Source of the DNA: Deltaproteobacteria bacterium
GTDB lineage: Bacteria > Desulfobacterota > Binatia > Binatales > Binataceae
Assembly: GCA_021831785.1 (NCBI GenBank)
Contig: JAKBMB010000006.1
Coordinates: 145,559-209,558 of the forward strand
Reading direction: 5' to 3'
DNA: 64,000 bases
A model generated the notes under the pieces. It saw only the letters and a program-made list of their open reading frames with translations, ran no database searches and was not told where the DNA came from. This document shows positions 16,190 to 25,271 of the stretch, piece by piece (the first letter of the stretch is position 1; each line of letters begins with the position of its first letter). The position numbers were made by a program, and so were the translations under genes.

Positions 16190-17892
16190 ACGACTCTCAC
16201 TCGCGCGAGTTCGCGCCCCTCAAGGTCGAGCACGTGCACCCCGCAAGCGATGCAGGGGTCGAAGGAATGCACGGTGCGCAGGATTTCGAGCGGCTGGTCC
16301 GGCTTGGCCAGCGGCGTGCCGACCAGCGCCTCTTCGTAGGGGCCGCGCCGCGCGGCGGCGTCCCGCGGCCCGGCGTTCCAGGTGCTGGGCACGACGCACT
16401 GGTAATTGACGATCGCGCCGCCGCGGATGTGGACCCAGTGCCCAAGCGCGCCGCGCGGCGCCTCGTGAAAGCCCGCGCCCCAGCATTCCGCCGGCCAGCT
16501 CGCCGGTTCCCATTTGGAGTGGTCATGGATGCGCAGGTCGCGGCGGGCCATGTTCTCGGCCAGTCCGTCAACCCAGTCCTGCATCTTCTCGGCGATGAGC
16601 TGGGTCTCGATTCCGCGCGCTGCCACTCGTCCCAGCGTCGAAAACAGCGCCGGCGGACCGACTCCGAGCGAGGCCAGCGTCCGGTCGACCAATTGCTTGA
16701 CCCGCTGATGGCCGGATGCATAGGCGACCAGCATCCGCGCCAGCGGCCCCACCTCCATCGGCTCGCTGTCGTAGCGGGGTGATTTGAGCCAGCTATACTT
16801 GGCTTCGGTGAACAGGCGCTCGTAGGGAGGGTTGGGGCCGGTGTAGTTGGGATGCGTCTCGCCCTTGAACGGGTGCAGCCCTTTATCGTCGCCCCCATCG
16901 TAGTCGTACCAGGAATGCTTGACGTATTCGGAGATCTTTTCCTGGTCCATCGGTTCCACGCGGCTCAAATCGCGCTTCCTGATGACGCCGGGTGGAATGT
17001 AAAGCTTGGGCGTCGGACCGTCATCCTCGGGGTACTCCCCATAAGCGAGGTAGTTGCCGACGCCCGAACCAATCCCCGTCCAGTCCTTGTAGAACGACGC
17101 GATCGCGAGCAGGTCCGGAATATACACGCGCGTCACGAAGTCGCGCGCGCTCGCCACAAGTTCGCTCAACTGCGCGATCGTGCCGAGATTGAGCGCGTTT
17201 TGGGAGTCGGGATCGATCGGAGTCGCCGCGCCGCCCACCAGGAAGCTCTGCAAATGGGGATTCTTGCCGCCCAGGACGGCGTGAATCCGGATGAAGCGGC
17301 GCTGAAAGTCGAGCGCCTCGAGATAATGCGCCACCGCCATCAAATTCGCCTCCGGCGGAAGGCGGTAGGCGGGATGGCCCCAGTAGGCGTTGGCGAAGGG
17401 CCCGAGCTGCCCGCGGCTTACGAAGCCCTTGAGCCGCTCGCGCACGCCGGCGAAATACGCGCGGCTCGAAAGCGGCCAGTCGGAAATTGACTGGGCCAGC
17501 GCGGCGGTCTTAGCCGGGTCGGCAGAGAGAGCGGAGACGATGTCGACCCAGTCGAGCGCGTGCAAATGGTAAAAATGAATGACGTGGTCGTGGACACATT
17601 GCGACCCGATTATTAGGTTGCGCAAGAGCCGCGCGTTCGGCGGCGGGGCCGCGCCGATCGCGTGCTCGACGGCGCGAATCGACGCGATGGCGTGAACGGT
17701 GGTGCACACGCCGCAGATGCGCTGGGTGAAAACCCAGGCATCGCGCGGGTCGCGTCCCTTCAGGATGATCTCGATCCCGCGGAACATGGTCGCCGACGAC
17801 CACGCGTCGCGCACCATCCCGCCTTCGGCTTGGGCCTCGATGCGCAGGTGGCCCTCGATCCGAGTCACCGGGTCAACCACGACGCGTGTCAT
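16186..17892 (-). CDS. hupL: Group 1 [NiFe] hydrogenase large subunit
   Basis: Catalytic subunit of 568 residues. Nickel-iron ligands are the L1 pair RICGVC (Cys60, Cys63) and the L2 pair in DPCIACGVH (Cys547, Cys550). His553 is followed by 15 more residues, the expected cleavable tail, which matches the protease gene in the same operon. The N-terminal VDPVTRIEGHLRIE is typical. The start at 17892 lies one base after the small-subunit stop. It oxidises hydrogen at the periplasmic face after co-export with the Tat-tagged small subunit. Confidence 0.96.
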   Translation of the reverse strand: MTRVVVDPVTRIEGHLRIEAQAEGGMVRDAWSSATMFRGIEIILKGRDPRDAWVFTQRICGVCTTVHAIASIRAVEHAIGAAPPPNARLLRNLIIGSQCVHDHVIHFYHLHALDWVDIVSALSADPAKTAALAQSISDWPLSSRAYFAGVRERLKGFVSRGQLGPFANAYWGHPAYRLPPEANLMAVAHYLEALDFQRRFIRIHAVLGGKNPHLQSFLVGGAATPIDPDSQNALNLGTIAQLSELVASARDFVTRVYIPDLLAIASFYKDWTGIGSGVGNYLAYGEYPEDDGPTPKLYIPPGVIRKRDLSRVEPMDQEKISEYVKHSWYDYDGGDDKGLHPFKGETHPNYTGPNPPYERLFTEAKYSWLKSPRYDSEPMEVGPLARMLVAYASGHQRVKQLVDRTLASLGVGPPALFSTLGRVAARGIETQLIAEKMQDWVDGLAENMARRDLRIHDHSKWEPASWPAECWGAGFHEAPRGALGHWVHIRGGAIVNYQCVVPSTWNAGPRDAAARRGPYEEALVGTPLAKPDQPLEILRTVHSFDPCIACGVHVLDLEGRELARVRVV

Positions 17893-17893
17893 G

Positions 17894-18994
17894 TCAATCC
17901 TCCTCGGTCGTCTTGTCCTGCGGCCTTGGGCCGGACCTGCGTCTGGCGGTCTGCGCGATGCCATGCGCAACGAACGCGGCCGTCACGCCGACGGTGCCCC
18001 AGAGGCCGGCCTTGTCGACGTCCGAGGCGACGCCGAAACCGGGGATGCCGGAGAGATGGCGGTAGAACGGGGTCATCCGGTCCCAGAAGTTCGGTTCGGC
18101 GCACCCCAAGCACGGATGGCCGCAGCCGATCGGCCAGTTGGTGCCTTCGTTCCACTGCACCGCCGGGCAGTTCTGCGACGTAACCGGTCCCTTGCATCCC
18201 ATCTTGTAGAGGCAGTAGCCGTGCCGATGTCCTTCGTCACCCCACGCTTCGACGTACTGCCCGGCGTCGAAGTGGGCCCTGCGTTCGCAGTTGTCATGGA
18301 TCAGCTTGCCGTAGGCGAACAGCGGCCGGCGATATTGGTCAAGTGGAGGCCATTGCTTAAGCGTCAGGTAATAGACGAGCAGCGCCGTAATGTTCTCGGC
18401 ATTGGCCGGACAGGCCGAAAGATTGATCAGGTTGCTTAGTCCTGGCACCGCGTCGCCCACCGCGACGGCGCCCGTAGGGTTCGGGCTGGCGGCGGGAATG
18501 CCTCCAAAGCAGGCGCAGGTGCCGACCGCCACCGTCGCCATCGCCTTGCCGCACACCTCGCGCGCGATCTCAATCGCCGACTTTCCTCCAATCGTGCAGT
18601 AGACGCCACCCGCTCCGGTTGGAATCGAACCTTCGACCACCGCAATGAAGCGGCCCGCCTGCTCCTGAACAGTCTTGGCGAGCGTTTGCTCGGCCTGATG
18701 GCCGGCCGCCGCCATGATCGTCTCATGGTAATTAATCGAGAGCGTTTCGAGGATGATCTCGGCTACCGTCGGCCGGCTCGCTCGCAAAAAGGACTCGGTG
18801 TTGCCGGCACAGTCCTGGAACTCGAGCCATACGAGCGTAGGCTTGTCCGTCCTCTCCATCGCCTCGGCGATCGCCCCAAGGGCCGTCCCGGGCAGCGCCA
18901 GCACGGCAGCCATCTTCGTGCAGAAGCCCAGGAATTCACGCCGCGATACCCCGCGCTCCTCAAGCTCCCGAGCCAGCCAACTTTCGCAAGCCAT
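17894..18994 (-). CDS. hupS: Group 1 [NiFe] hydrogenase small subunit, Tat-exported, membrane-anchored
   Basis: Iron-sulfur subunit of 366 residues. The twin-arginine signal SRREFLGF is at 17-24 and a C-terminal transmembrane helix starts near GLWGTVGVTAAF. Distal and medial cluster ligands are present in LIHDNCERR, GYCLYKMGC, QNC and GHPCLGC. The proximal cluster motif reads DCAGNTE: Cys62 is kept but the usual second cysteine is Asn65. The later GTCACFGG and LSACPAN cysteines remain. The position used by the extra cysteine of oxygen-tolerant enzymes (GTCASWGC) is glycine, so the special 4Fe-3S cluster is not predicted. Confidence 0.94.
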   Translation of the reverse strand: MACESWLARELEERGVSRREFLGFCTKMAAVLALPGTALGAIAEAMERTDKPTLVWLEFQDCAGNTESFLRASRPTVAEIILETLSINYHETIMAAAGHQAEQTLAKTVQEQAGRFIAVVEGSIPTGAGGVYCTIGGKSAIEIAREVCGKAMATVAVGTCACFGGIPAASPNPTGAVAVGDAVPGLSNLINLSACPANAENITALLVYYLTLKQWPPLDQYRRPLFAYGKLIHDNCERRAHFDAGQYVEAWGDEGHRHGYCLYKMGCKGPVTSQNCPAVQWNEGTNWPIGCGHPCLGCAEPNFWDRMTPFYRHLSGIPGFGVASDVDKAGLWGTVGVTAAFVAHGIAQTARRRSGPRPQDKTTEED

Positions 18995-19724
18995 GCGTAG
19001 CGCCCTCCCTTTTTCCCGTCTGCGAGCACAAAGCGTGCCGTCCTGCGAACTCGATGCAAGATGGCTCACGCGGGCGCTTACACCAGAGGTTTCCCATTCG
19101 AGGACATCCAAAGTGCGTCATCCTTGAAAGACCTAAGCCTATCCTTATCCTAGTGGGCAAAAATGATTCTCATACGAGCATCATCACGAACCGGAACGCA
19201 GCGCCCGAGCTTGCGGCCGCGCCGGCCGCACCGTTTCGCCCGTGGGGCGGAAGGGTCCATGTAAAGCGACAAACGGGAAAAGCGGCAAAACGTGCCCAAA
19301 AGGACCAGCATCTGTATCCGAACTATCCAGCCGAATTTGCCTGCGCAGAAGCCTTCGGAATAGGGCTTTCATGCCCGGCGGAAGTCAATACGTCTCAATG
19401 ACAGTTCGTGTCCGCGGCGAGGGCCGAACGGACATTCCGGTCGGCCGGAAAACTTAGCGCGCCTCCCGGCGCAGGAGACCGGTAAAGATTTTGCGAAAGT
19501 GCGGACACCTTGACAGCGCCTGCGTTTCAAAGCCACCGCTAGTCGCCTTTGCGCAGGAGCCGGACGCATGTGCGGGAATCCGGACTGAGAGGCTTGGCCG
19601 CGCATGGCTGACAGGCGCAAAACTCTTCAGCGAGAGGCCCGCGGCCGGTTCGAAAGCGCGTGATTCCAGGCCGGGCAGTGCGTTTGCCTACCGGAGAACG
19701 GCGCGACTATATTGAAAGGTGACG
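18995..19724. promoter_or_regulatory. Divergent intergenic region between the two hydrogenase operons
   Basis: About 730 bases without a credible gene separate the start of the group 1 operon (leftward) and the group 3b operon (rightward), so promoters for both should lie here. Short open frames exist but show no protein-like character. A stretch around 19125-19195 is noticeably richer in A+T than its surroundings. I could not identify a convincing sigma-70, sigma-54 or FNR-type site by eye. The rightward gene has an AAAGGTG ribosome-binding site at 19715-19721. Confidence 0.45.
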
Positions 19725-20870
19725 ATGCTTCCAGGAGAAACCGCGATAGTTGCGGCGGCTGCTCTGAGCGACCTGCTTCATGAGATCTCCCGACTCGGTT
19801 ATACGCTGGTCGGCCCGACGGTCCGCGACGGCGCAATCGTCTACCGCGAGATTCACAGCGCCGAGGATCTGCCCGCCGGATGGACCGACGTGCAGCAGCC
19901 GGGAAGCTATCGGCTCGCGCGCCGCGCCGACAGCGCGTTGTTCGGCTTCGCGGTCGGTCCTCACTCATGGAAACAGTTTCTCCATCAGCCGGCCGTGACG
20001 CTGTGGCACGCGCAGTTGGCTGACCAGGGGGCTGTCACGTTCGCCGCCGAGCCGCCCGAACGAAAAAGGCTCGCGCTAATCGGAGTACGCTCCTGCGAGC
20101 TGTACGCGATCGCGACGCAGGACAAAGTGCTGATCGGTGCCACCTATTCGGACCCCCATTACGCGGCCCGGCGCGCTGGCCTCTTTGTGGTCGCGGTCAA
20201 CTGCACGGTCGCTGGCGGCACCTGCTTTTGCGTCTCGATGAAGACCGGGCCGAAGGTCGAAACGGGCTATGATCTTGCGCTGACCGAGCTGATCGACGAT
20301 GCCCGTCACGAGCTTTTCATCGAGGCCGGCAGCGAGCGGGGCGCCGAAGTGCTGGAGCGGGTGCCGCGCCGGCCGGCTGACGGCAGGGCGCGCGAGGCGG
20401 CGGAAAAAGCGGTGCGCGCGACCGCGGAAATGATGGGACGCCAGCTCGAGACCGAGGGGCTCCGCGAACTGCTCTACGCCAATCTCGAAAACTCGCGCTG
20501 GGACGAGGTCGCGACGCGATGCCTGGCGTGCGCCAACTGCACGATGGTATGCCCGACGTGCTTCTGCACGACCATCGAAGACCATACTGACCTCGGCGCG
20601 CGCCGCGCGGAGCGAGTGCAGCGATGGGACTCGTGCTTCACCACCGACTTTTCGCATCTGAACGCCGGCAGCGTCCGTTCTTCAATCAAGTCGCGCTACC
20701 GGCAGTGGCTGACCCACAAGCTCGCGTCCTGGATCGATCAGTTCGGGACGTCGGGATGCGTTGGATGCGGCCGATGTATCACTTGGTGCCCGGTCGGAAT
20801 CGACCTGACCGAGGAGGCCGCGGCGATCCGCCGCACTGACCTACGCTCGCAGACCGGCCGGGAGGCGTGA
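19725..20870 (+). CDS. hydB: Group 3b hydrogenase beta subunit (HydB, 2x[4Fe-4S])
   Basis: Iron-sulfur subunit of the cytoplasmic NAD(P)-linked hydrogenase (sulfhydrogenase type), 381 residues from the ATG used. Two ferredoxin-like clusters are evident: CLACANCTMVCPTC and GCVGCGRCITWCPVG near the C-terminus. It links the hydrogenase module to the flavin subunit. A GTG two codons upstream (19719) is possible but would lie on the AAAGGTG ribosome-binding site, so the ATG is preferred. It is followed by one base and then the next gene. Confidence 0.93.
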   Translation: MLPGETAIVAAAALSDLLHEISRLGYTLVGPTVRDGAIVYREIHSAEDLPAGWTDVQQPGSYRLARRADSALFGFAVGPHSWKQFLHQPAVTLWHAQLADQGAVTFAAEPPERKRLALIGVRSCELYAIATQDKVLIGATYSDPHYAARRAGLFVVAVNCTVAGGTCFCVSMKTGPKVETGYDLALTELIDDARHELFIEAGSERGAEVLERVPRRPADGRAREAAEKAVRATAEMMGRQLETEGLRELLYANLENSRWDEVATRCLACANCTMVCPTCFCTTIEDHTDLGARRAERVQRWDSCFTTDFSHLNAGSVRSSIKSRYRQWLTHKLASWIDQFGTSGCVGCGRCITWCPVGIDLTEEAAAIRRTDLRSQTGREA

Positions 20871-20871
20871 C

Positions 20872-21333
20872 TTGGAAACCATCGAACGGCTTCTGCGCGA
20901 GCATCCGTTTCTCCAAGGACTCGACGATCGGCAGTTCGCGCTCCTGGCCGGATGCGCGAAGAAAGCGCGCTTTGCTGCCGGCGAGTACATCTTTCGGGAA
21001 GGTCAGGAAGCCAACGCCTCATACCTCGTGCGCACGGGGCGCGTGTCGCTCGAGGTTAATGTGGCCGGGCGCGGTCCTGTCCAGCTCCACACGGTTGAAG
21101 AGGGCGAGGTGCTCGGATGGTCGTGGCTCTATCCCCCTTACCGTTGGCAGTTCGACGCGCGCGTGGTCGAGCCGCTGTGGGCCATCTTTCTCGATGGCGC
21201 ATGCCTGCGCAGTAAGTGCGAATCCGATCATGATCTCGGTTATGAGCTAGTCAAGCGCTTGCTCCGCCAGGTGCATCAGCGGCTCGAAAGAGCCCGTTTC
21301 CAACTGCTCGATATCTACCGGGCAGGCTCGTAG
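20872..21333 (+). CDS. Cyclic nucleotide-binding domain (Crp-like sensor) protein without DNA-binding domain
   Basis: Protein of 153 residues comprising one cNMP-binding beta-barrel: LLREHPFLQGL, FREGQEANASYLVRTGRV and EVLGWSWLYPPYRW are typical of the CRP/FNR effector domain. No helix-turn-helix follows, so it should not act as a transcription factor alone. The start is TTG, supported by GGAGG six bases upstream. It sits between the beta and gamma hydrogenase genes, suggesting a sensory or structural part of the complex. Similar genes occur in other group 3b operons (recollection). Ligand unknown. Confidence 0.83.
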   Translation: METIERLLREHPFLQGLDDRQFALLAGCAKKARFAAGEYIFREGQEANASYLVRTGRVSLEVNVAGRGPVQLHTVEEGEVLGWSWLYPPYRWQFDARVVEPLWAIFLDGACLRSKCESDHDLGYELVKRLLRQVHQRLERARFQLLDIYRAGS

Positions 21334-21351
21334 GAACGCGGCGCGGCTGCG

Positions 21352-22212
21352 ATGGAGACGCGGGCCTCGGATCCGAACGGAGCCGCGTCCCCGGCTCCGA
21401 CACTACCCCGCGCCACGCCCGTCCGCAGGGTAATCCGCGAGAGCGCCGACACGGTCACGCTCGAGCTCGACAATTCCGTCGGCCGGTCCTTCGCCCCCGG
21501 CCAGTTCAACATGCTCTATCTTTTCGGAGTTGGCGAGGTAGCGGTCTCGATAAGCGGCGGCCCCGTCGAATCGCAGGTCCTGGCGCATACGGTACGCGCC
21601 GCCGGGGCGGTCACCAGGCTGTTGGTCAACGTGAAGCGCGGCGCGACGATTGGCGTGCGTGGCCCGTACGGCAGCGCGTGGCCGATCGAGGGGGCCGCGC
21701 GCGAGCGCCTCGACCTGCTGGTAGTGGCCGGCGGGATCGGGATCGCGCCGCTTCGTCCGGTCATCTACCACGCGCTTCGTGAGCGCCATCGCTTCGGCCG
21801 GTTGATCGTGCTTTTCGGCGCGCGCCGCCCCGACGATCTGATTTACGCTCGCGAGTTCAACCGCTGGCGCGCGTATCCGGGCGTGGAGCTGCGCACGATA
21901 GTCGATCACGGAAGCTCGAACTGGCGCGGGCCGGTCGGAATTATCACCGATCTGCTCGCGACCACGGACTTCGACCACGACGATACGCTCGCGATGGTCT
22001 GCGGACCGGAGGTGATGATGCGCTTTGTCCGGCACGCGCTGGTCGGCCGCGGCCTGCCGCCCGAGCGCATCTACCTGTCGCTCGAACGCAACATGAAATG
22101 TGCGATCGGCCATTGCGGGCATTGTCAATTACTCCCGTTTTTCGTCTGCAAGGACGGTCCGATCTTTGCGCTGCCGAAAGTCGCGCCGTTGCTTGACATG
22201 AGGGAGCTGTAG
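21352..22212 (+). CDS. hydG: Group 3b hydrogenase gamma subunit (FAD/NAD(P)-binding, [2Fe-2S])
   Basis: Ferredoxin-NADP reductase-like subunit of 286 residues. The FAD domain is followed by an NAD(P) domain starting [13 protein letters not shown] and the late motif [11 protein letters not shown]-terminal [2Fe-2S] site has Cys250, Cys255, Cys258 and Cys266 (CAIGHCGHC). It exchanges electrons between NAD(P)H and the iron-sulfur chain of the hydrogenase. It is 18 bases after the cNMP-domain gene and five bases before the delta gene. Confidence 0.93.
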   Translation: METRASDPNGAASPAPTLPRATPVRRVIRESADTVTLELDNSVGRSFAPGQFNMLYLFGVGEVAVSISGGPVESQVLAHTVRAAGAVTRLLVNVKRGATIGVRGPYGSAWPIEGAARERLDLLVVAGGIGIAPLRPVIYHALRERHRFGRLIVLFGARRPDDLIYAREFNRWRAYPGVELRTIVDHGSSNWRGPVGIITDLLATTDFDHDDTLAMVCGPEVMMRFVRHALVGRGLPPERIYLSLERNMKCAIGHCGHCQLLPFFVCKDGPIFALPKVAPLLDMREL

Positions 22213-22217
22213 CAAAG

Positions 22218-23006
22218 ATGGCTGCGGCGCGGCGCAAACGCCTGGCGGTATGGAAATTTGCCTCGTGCGACGGATGCCAGTTGAGCCTGCTCGATTGCGA
22301 GGACGAGCTGCTCGCGCTCGCGGAGCAGGTCGAGATTGCGCGGTTCCTGGAAGCCAGCCGCGCGACGATTAGCGGGCCGTACGACCTTTCGCTTGTCGAG
22401 GGTTCGATAACCACGGCCCGCGACGCCGAGTTGATCCGCGAGGTGCGCCGCGTTTCGCGAGCGTTGGTGACGATCGGAGCGTGCGCCACGGCGGGTGGAA
22501 TTCAGGCGCTGCGCAACTTCAAGGACGTCAGGGAGTTCGCGTCGATCGTATATGCAACACCCGCGTATATCGCAACGCTGGCAACCTCGACGCCGATCGC
22601 CGCGCACGTGCCGGTCGACTTCGAGCTGCGCGGATGTCCGATCAATAAGCGGCAGCTACTCGAAGTGATAACCGCGTTCATCAACGGCCGGCGGCCCGAC
22701 ACTCCCGGTCATGCGGTATGCATCGAATGCAAGCAGCGCGGCACGATATGCGTGATGGTCGCGCGCGGCGTGCCTTGCCTGGGACCGATCACTCACGCCG
22801 GATGTGGCGCGATCTGCCCGTCGTTTGCGCGTGGATGCTACGGGTGTTACGGGCCCGCCGACGCGCTGAATATCGAATCGCTCGGCCAGGCATGGCTCCG
22901 GGCGGGGGTGCCTCGCGGTGACGTGATGCGGGTGCTGCGCAGTTTCAACGCCGGCGCCGAGCCGTTCAGCAAGGCCGCGCTCGACTATGAAGACGATCAA
23001 AGTTGA
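22218..23006 (+). CDS. hydD: Group 3b hydrogenase delta (small) subunit
   Basis: Hydrogenase small subunit of 262 residues, cytoplasmic (no Tat signal). The proximal cluster motif is the normal CDGC (Cys17, Cys20), in contrast with the group 1 small subunit of this window. Further cysteines in [25 protein letters not shown] and the [17 protein letters not shown] segment bind the remaining clusters. Its 3' end overlaps the alpha gene by 20 bases. Confidence 0.94.
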   Translation: MAAARRKRLAVWKFASCDGCQLSLLDCEDELLALAEQVEIARFLEASRATISGPYDLSLVEGSITTARDAELIREVRRVSRALVTIGACATAGGIQALRNFKDVREFASIVYATPAYIATLATSTPIAAHVPVDFELRGCPINKRQLLEVITAFINGRRPDTPGHAVCIECKQRGTICVMVARGVPCLGPITHAGCGAICPSFARGCYGCYGPADALNIESLGQAWLRAGVPRGDVMRVLRSFNAGAEPFSKAALDYEDDQS

Positions 23007-24270
23007 TTATCTCGCGCGAGTTGAAGGCGATGGCGCGCTGCGGATTCGCTTTCGCGGCGACCACGTGCGCGACGTTGAGCTGCGGATCTTCGAGCCGCCG
23101 CGCTTTTTCGAGGCGTTCCTGCGCGGCCGCTCGTTTGGCGAGGTCCCCGACATCACTGCGCGCATCTGCGGCATCTGTCCGGTCGCCTACCAGATGAGCA
23201 GTTGCCGCGCGCTGGAAGACGCGCTCGAGGTCAGGGTCACGCCCCACATTGATCAACTCAGGCGGCTCCTTTATTGCGGCGAATGGGTCGAAAGCCACGC
23301 CCTCCATATGTTTCTGCTGCACGCGCCCGACTTCCTCGGCTACCCAGACGCGATGGCGATGGCGCGCGACCATCGCGAGATAGTGGTGCGCGGGCTCCAG
23401 ATCAAGAAGGCCGGTAACGCGATCGTCAGCGCCGTGGGCGGCCGCGAGGTCCATCCGGTAAACGTCAAAGTCGGCGGCTTCTATCGGACCCCCGCCCGCG
23501 AGGAAATGGAGAAGCTCGCCGCGCAGTTGGAGGCGGCGCGCGACGCCGCGCTGGAGGCGCTCGAGCGGATGGCGCGCTTTGATTTTCCCGACTTCAACCG
23601 TGACTATGAATTCGTTGCGCTGCGCGGCGCGGAGGACTATCCGTTTATCGGCAACCGTATCGTTTCCAATCGCGGGCTCGACATCGAAGCGGCCGAATAC
23701 GATCAGGCCTTCGTCGAGCAGCAGGTTCCTCATTCGCACGCGCTTCATTCTACCGTGCGCGGACGCGGCGCTTACCTGTGCGGTCCGATGGCGCGCTTCA
23801 ACCTGAATTTTGAGCGCCTGCGGCCGCTTGCTCAAGACGCCGCGCGCCGCGCCCGTATCCCGTTGCCGTGCCGCAATCCGTTCATGAGCCTCCTGGTGCG
23901 CGCGGTCGAGACGGTTCACGCCCTGGACGAGGCGCTTCGCCTGCTCGGCGTTATCGATTGGAGCGCCGAATCTTCGGTCGCTGTTCGACCGCGCGCTTGC
24001 GCCGGCTACGGCGCAAGCGAGGCGCCGCGCGGCCTGCTCTACCATCGCTACCACCTCGATGACTCGGGGCGCGTCCTCGACGCCAAGATCGTTCCGCCGA
24101 CCTCGCAGAACCAGCTTTCGATTGAGCACGACCTGCGCGAGCTGGCCGCGCAGATGGTCCGGCTCACTCATGACGAAGCTACCGTGCTCGCCGAACGGGC
24201 GATTCGCAACTACGACCCGTGTATCTCGTGCGCCACGCACTTCCTCGATCTCGCGATCGAGCGCGAGTGA
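22987..24270 (+). CDS. hydA: Group 3b hydrogenase alpha (NiFe catalytic) subunit
   Basis: Catalytic subunit of 427 residues. Nickel-iron ligands are RICGIC (Cys61, Cys64) and DPCISCATH (Cys412, Cys415). His418 is followed by a nine-residue tail, a candidate for cleavage by the adjacent protease. With beta, gamma and delta it forms the reversible NAD(P)-dependent hydrogenase, which in some archaea also reduces elemental sulfur. The start overlaps delta, and the stop shares its last base with the protease ATG (TGATG). Confidence 0.95.
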   Translation: MKTIKVDYLARVEGDGALRIRFRGDHVRDVELRIFEPPRFFEAFLRGRSFGEVPDITARICGICPVAYQMSSCRALEDALEVRVTPHIDQLRRLLYCGEWVESHALHMFLLHAPDFLGYPDAMAMARDHREIVVRGLQIKKAGNAIVSAVGGREVHPVNVKVGGFYRTPAREEMEKLAAQLEAARDAALEALERMARFDFPDFNRDYEFVALRGAEDYPFIGNRIVSNRGLDIEAAEYDQAFVEQQVPHSHALHSTVRGRGAYLCGPMARFNLNFERLRPLAQDAARRARIPLPCRNPFMSLLVRAVETVHALDEALRLLGVIDWSAESSVAVRPRACAGYGASEAPRGLLYHRYHLDDSGRVLDAKIVPPTSQNQLSIEHDLRELAAQMVRLTHDEATVLAERAIRNYDPCISCATHFLDLAIERE

Positions 24271-24740
24271 TGACCGCCAAGGCGCGCATAATCGGTATCG
24301 GGCAAGCCGTCGCCGGCGACGACGCCGCGGGCATCGCCGTACTGCGCTACCTGCGCGACCGGGCCCCGTCTGAAGTGGAGCTTGTCGAGGCCGCCGAGCC
24401 GAGCGCGATCATTCCCCTGCTGATCGACGGCGCGAAGCGGGTGGTGCTGGTTGACGCAGTGTTAGGCGCCGGCGCTCCAGGACGCGTGGTAACCATCGAT
24501 CCAAGCGGCGCAAAGATGCGCGGACGGCCCCTCTCCAGCCACGGCGTGGGCGTGCTTGAGGCGGTTGAACTGGCGCGTGTTCTCGCACCCGAGAGCATCG
24601 CGCCGCGAATCGTGATCGTCGGTGTCACGATCGAGCGCCCGGCCGCTTACGGCGAGCGGCTTTCCGCCGCGGTTGAAGCGGTCGTGCCGAGAGCCGCTGA
24701 CAAGGCGCTCCGCTTCGCGCGCAGGCGGGCTGATGCATGA
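24270..24740 (+). CDS. Hydrogenase maturation protease for the group 3b enzyme
   Basis: Second M52-type maturation protease, 156 residues. N-terminal IGIGQAVAGDDAAG gives the first acidic ligand (Asp17/Asp18), with Asp62 (LVDAV) and His91 (SSHGVG) completing the nickel-sensing triad. It is quite different from the protease at 14742, as expected for separate substrates. It overlaps hydA by one base and is overlapped by the truncated hypA that follows. Confidence 0.9.
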   Translation: MTAKARIIGIGQAVAGDDAAGIAVLRYLRDRAPSEVELVEAAEPSAIIPLLIDGAKRVVLVDAVLGAGAPGRVVTIDPSGAKMRGRPLSSHGVGVLEAVELARVLAPESIAPRIVIVGVTIERPAAYGERLSAAVEAVVPRAADKALRFARRRADA

Positions 24741-24906
24741 GGCGTCGCTTGCCCGCCAATTGCCTACCGTCGTGCTTGAACGCGTCGCGGCCGTAACTGC
24801 GCGAGGAGTGAATGCGAATCTATCCCGGCGCTTTCCGTTACTCCTTGCCCTCATTGGAGCGGCCTCTCTCTTCAGGTTTATTCGCCACCGAGAATCCACA
24901 TTGTAG
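24733..24906 (+). pseudogene. hypA: Truncated second hypA
   Basis: The frame starting at this ATG reads MHEASLARQLPTVVLERV, an unmistakable HypA N-terminus with the nickel-binding His2 and Glu3. Similarity ends after about 25-30 residues (near VTARGVN). The rest is unrelated, and the frame stops after 57 residues with no zinc-site cysteines. The start overlaps the protease gene by eight bases, as an intact operon gene would. I infer a deletion or rearrangement at about 24820 that left only the 5' end. Confidence 0.75.
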
Positions 24907-25116
24907 GGTTCAGATTAGGATCCAGAACGTGCCTTTTGCCGCAGATGGGGCATCTTGAGGCCGATCTGGGCATCGTTTCTCCAACGTGAAGTCAGCGTGG
25001 CTTGTGGAGCGGGAAAATTCTCTAAGACGAGCGTGCACGTCTTGGCAGATGCGGCTGATTAAGCCGAAGTCATGGGGACGCGAGGTCGGGCGCGGCCGCT
25101 TCGACCACCGGAGCGG
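24907..25116. other. Intergenic DNA upstream of the por promoter
   Basis: No credible gene is seen between the hypA fragment and the sigma-54 promoter. One frame (24986-25174) is open but lacks protein-like features. Enhancer sites for a sigma-54 activator would be expected here; none is identified by eye. Confidence 0.4.
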
Positions 25117-25133
25117 TTGGCACGTATTGTGCT
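25117..25133 (+). promoter_or_regulatory. Sigma-54 (RpoN) promoter upstream of the 2-oxoacid oxidoreductase operon
   Basis: The sequence TTGGCACGTATTGTGCT matches the sigma-54 consensus TGGCACG-N4-TTGCW in all but one base, with the invariant GG and GC exactly ten bases apart. Transcription should begin near 25144-25146, about 125 bases before the ATG at 25272. Immediately downstream (25153-25175) two copies of TTATCGGT/TTATCGGT-like sequence lie in tandem. An activator site has not been located. Confidence 0.7.
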
Positions 25134-25271
25134 GTAGATGCTTAATGCGGGCTGTTATCGGTTATTATCGGTGAGCCGGCGAGTGAAGCGCAGCGCGCAT
25201 GAAAATGGGACGCTTAGGCGCGAAACGCGGGGTTGGCGAACGGCTGGCGCAGAAAGGTTGTGGTCTGGGCA

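Noticed and set aside
19150..19175. AATGATTCTCAT resembling half of a Fur box
   Set aside because: Only one half-site with poor symmetry; the remaining bases do not fit the 19-base consensus.
19596..19616. TTGGCCGCGCATGGCTG as a possible sigma-54 promoter for the group 3b operon
   Set aside because: The GG-GC spacing is nine bases instead of ten and other consensus positions fail.
22966..24240. Long open frame (424 codons) on the - strand
   Set aside because: Antisense to the group 3b catalytic subunit, whose metal-site motifs are intact on the + strand.
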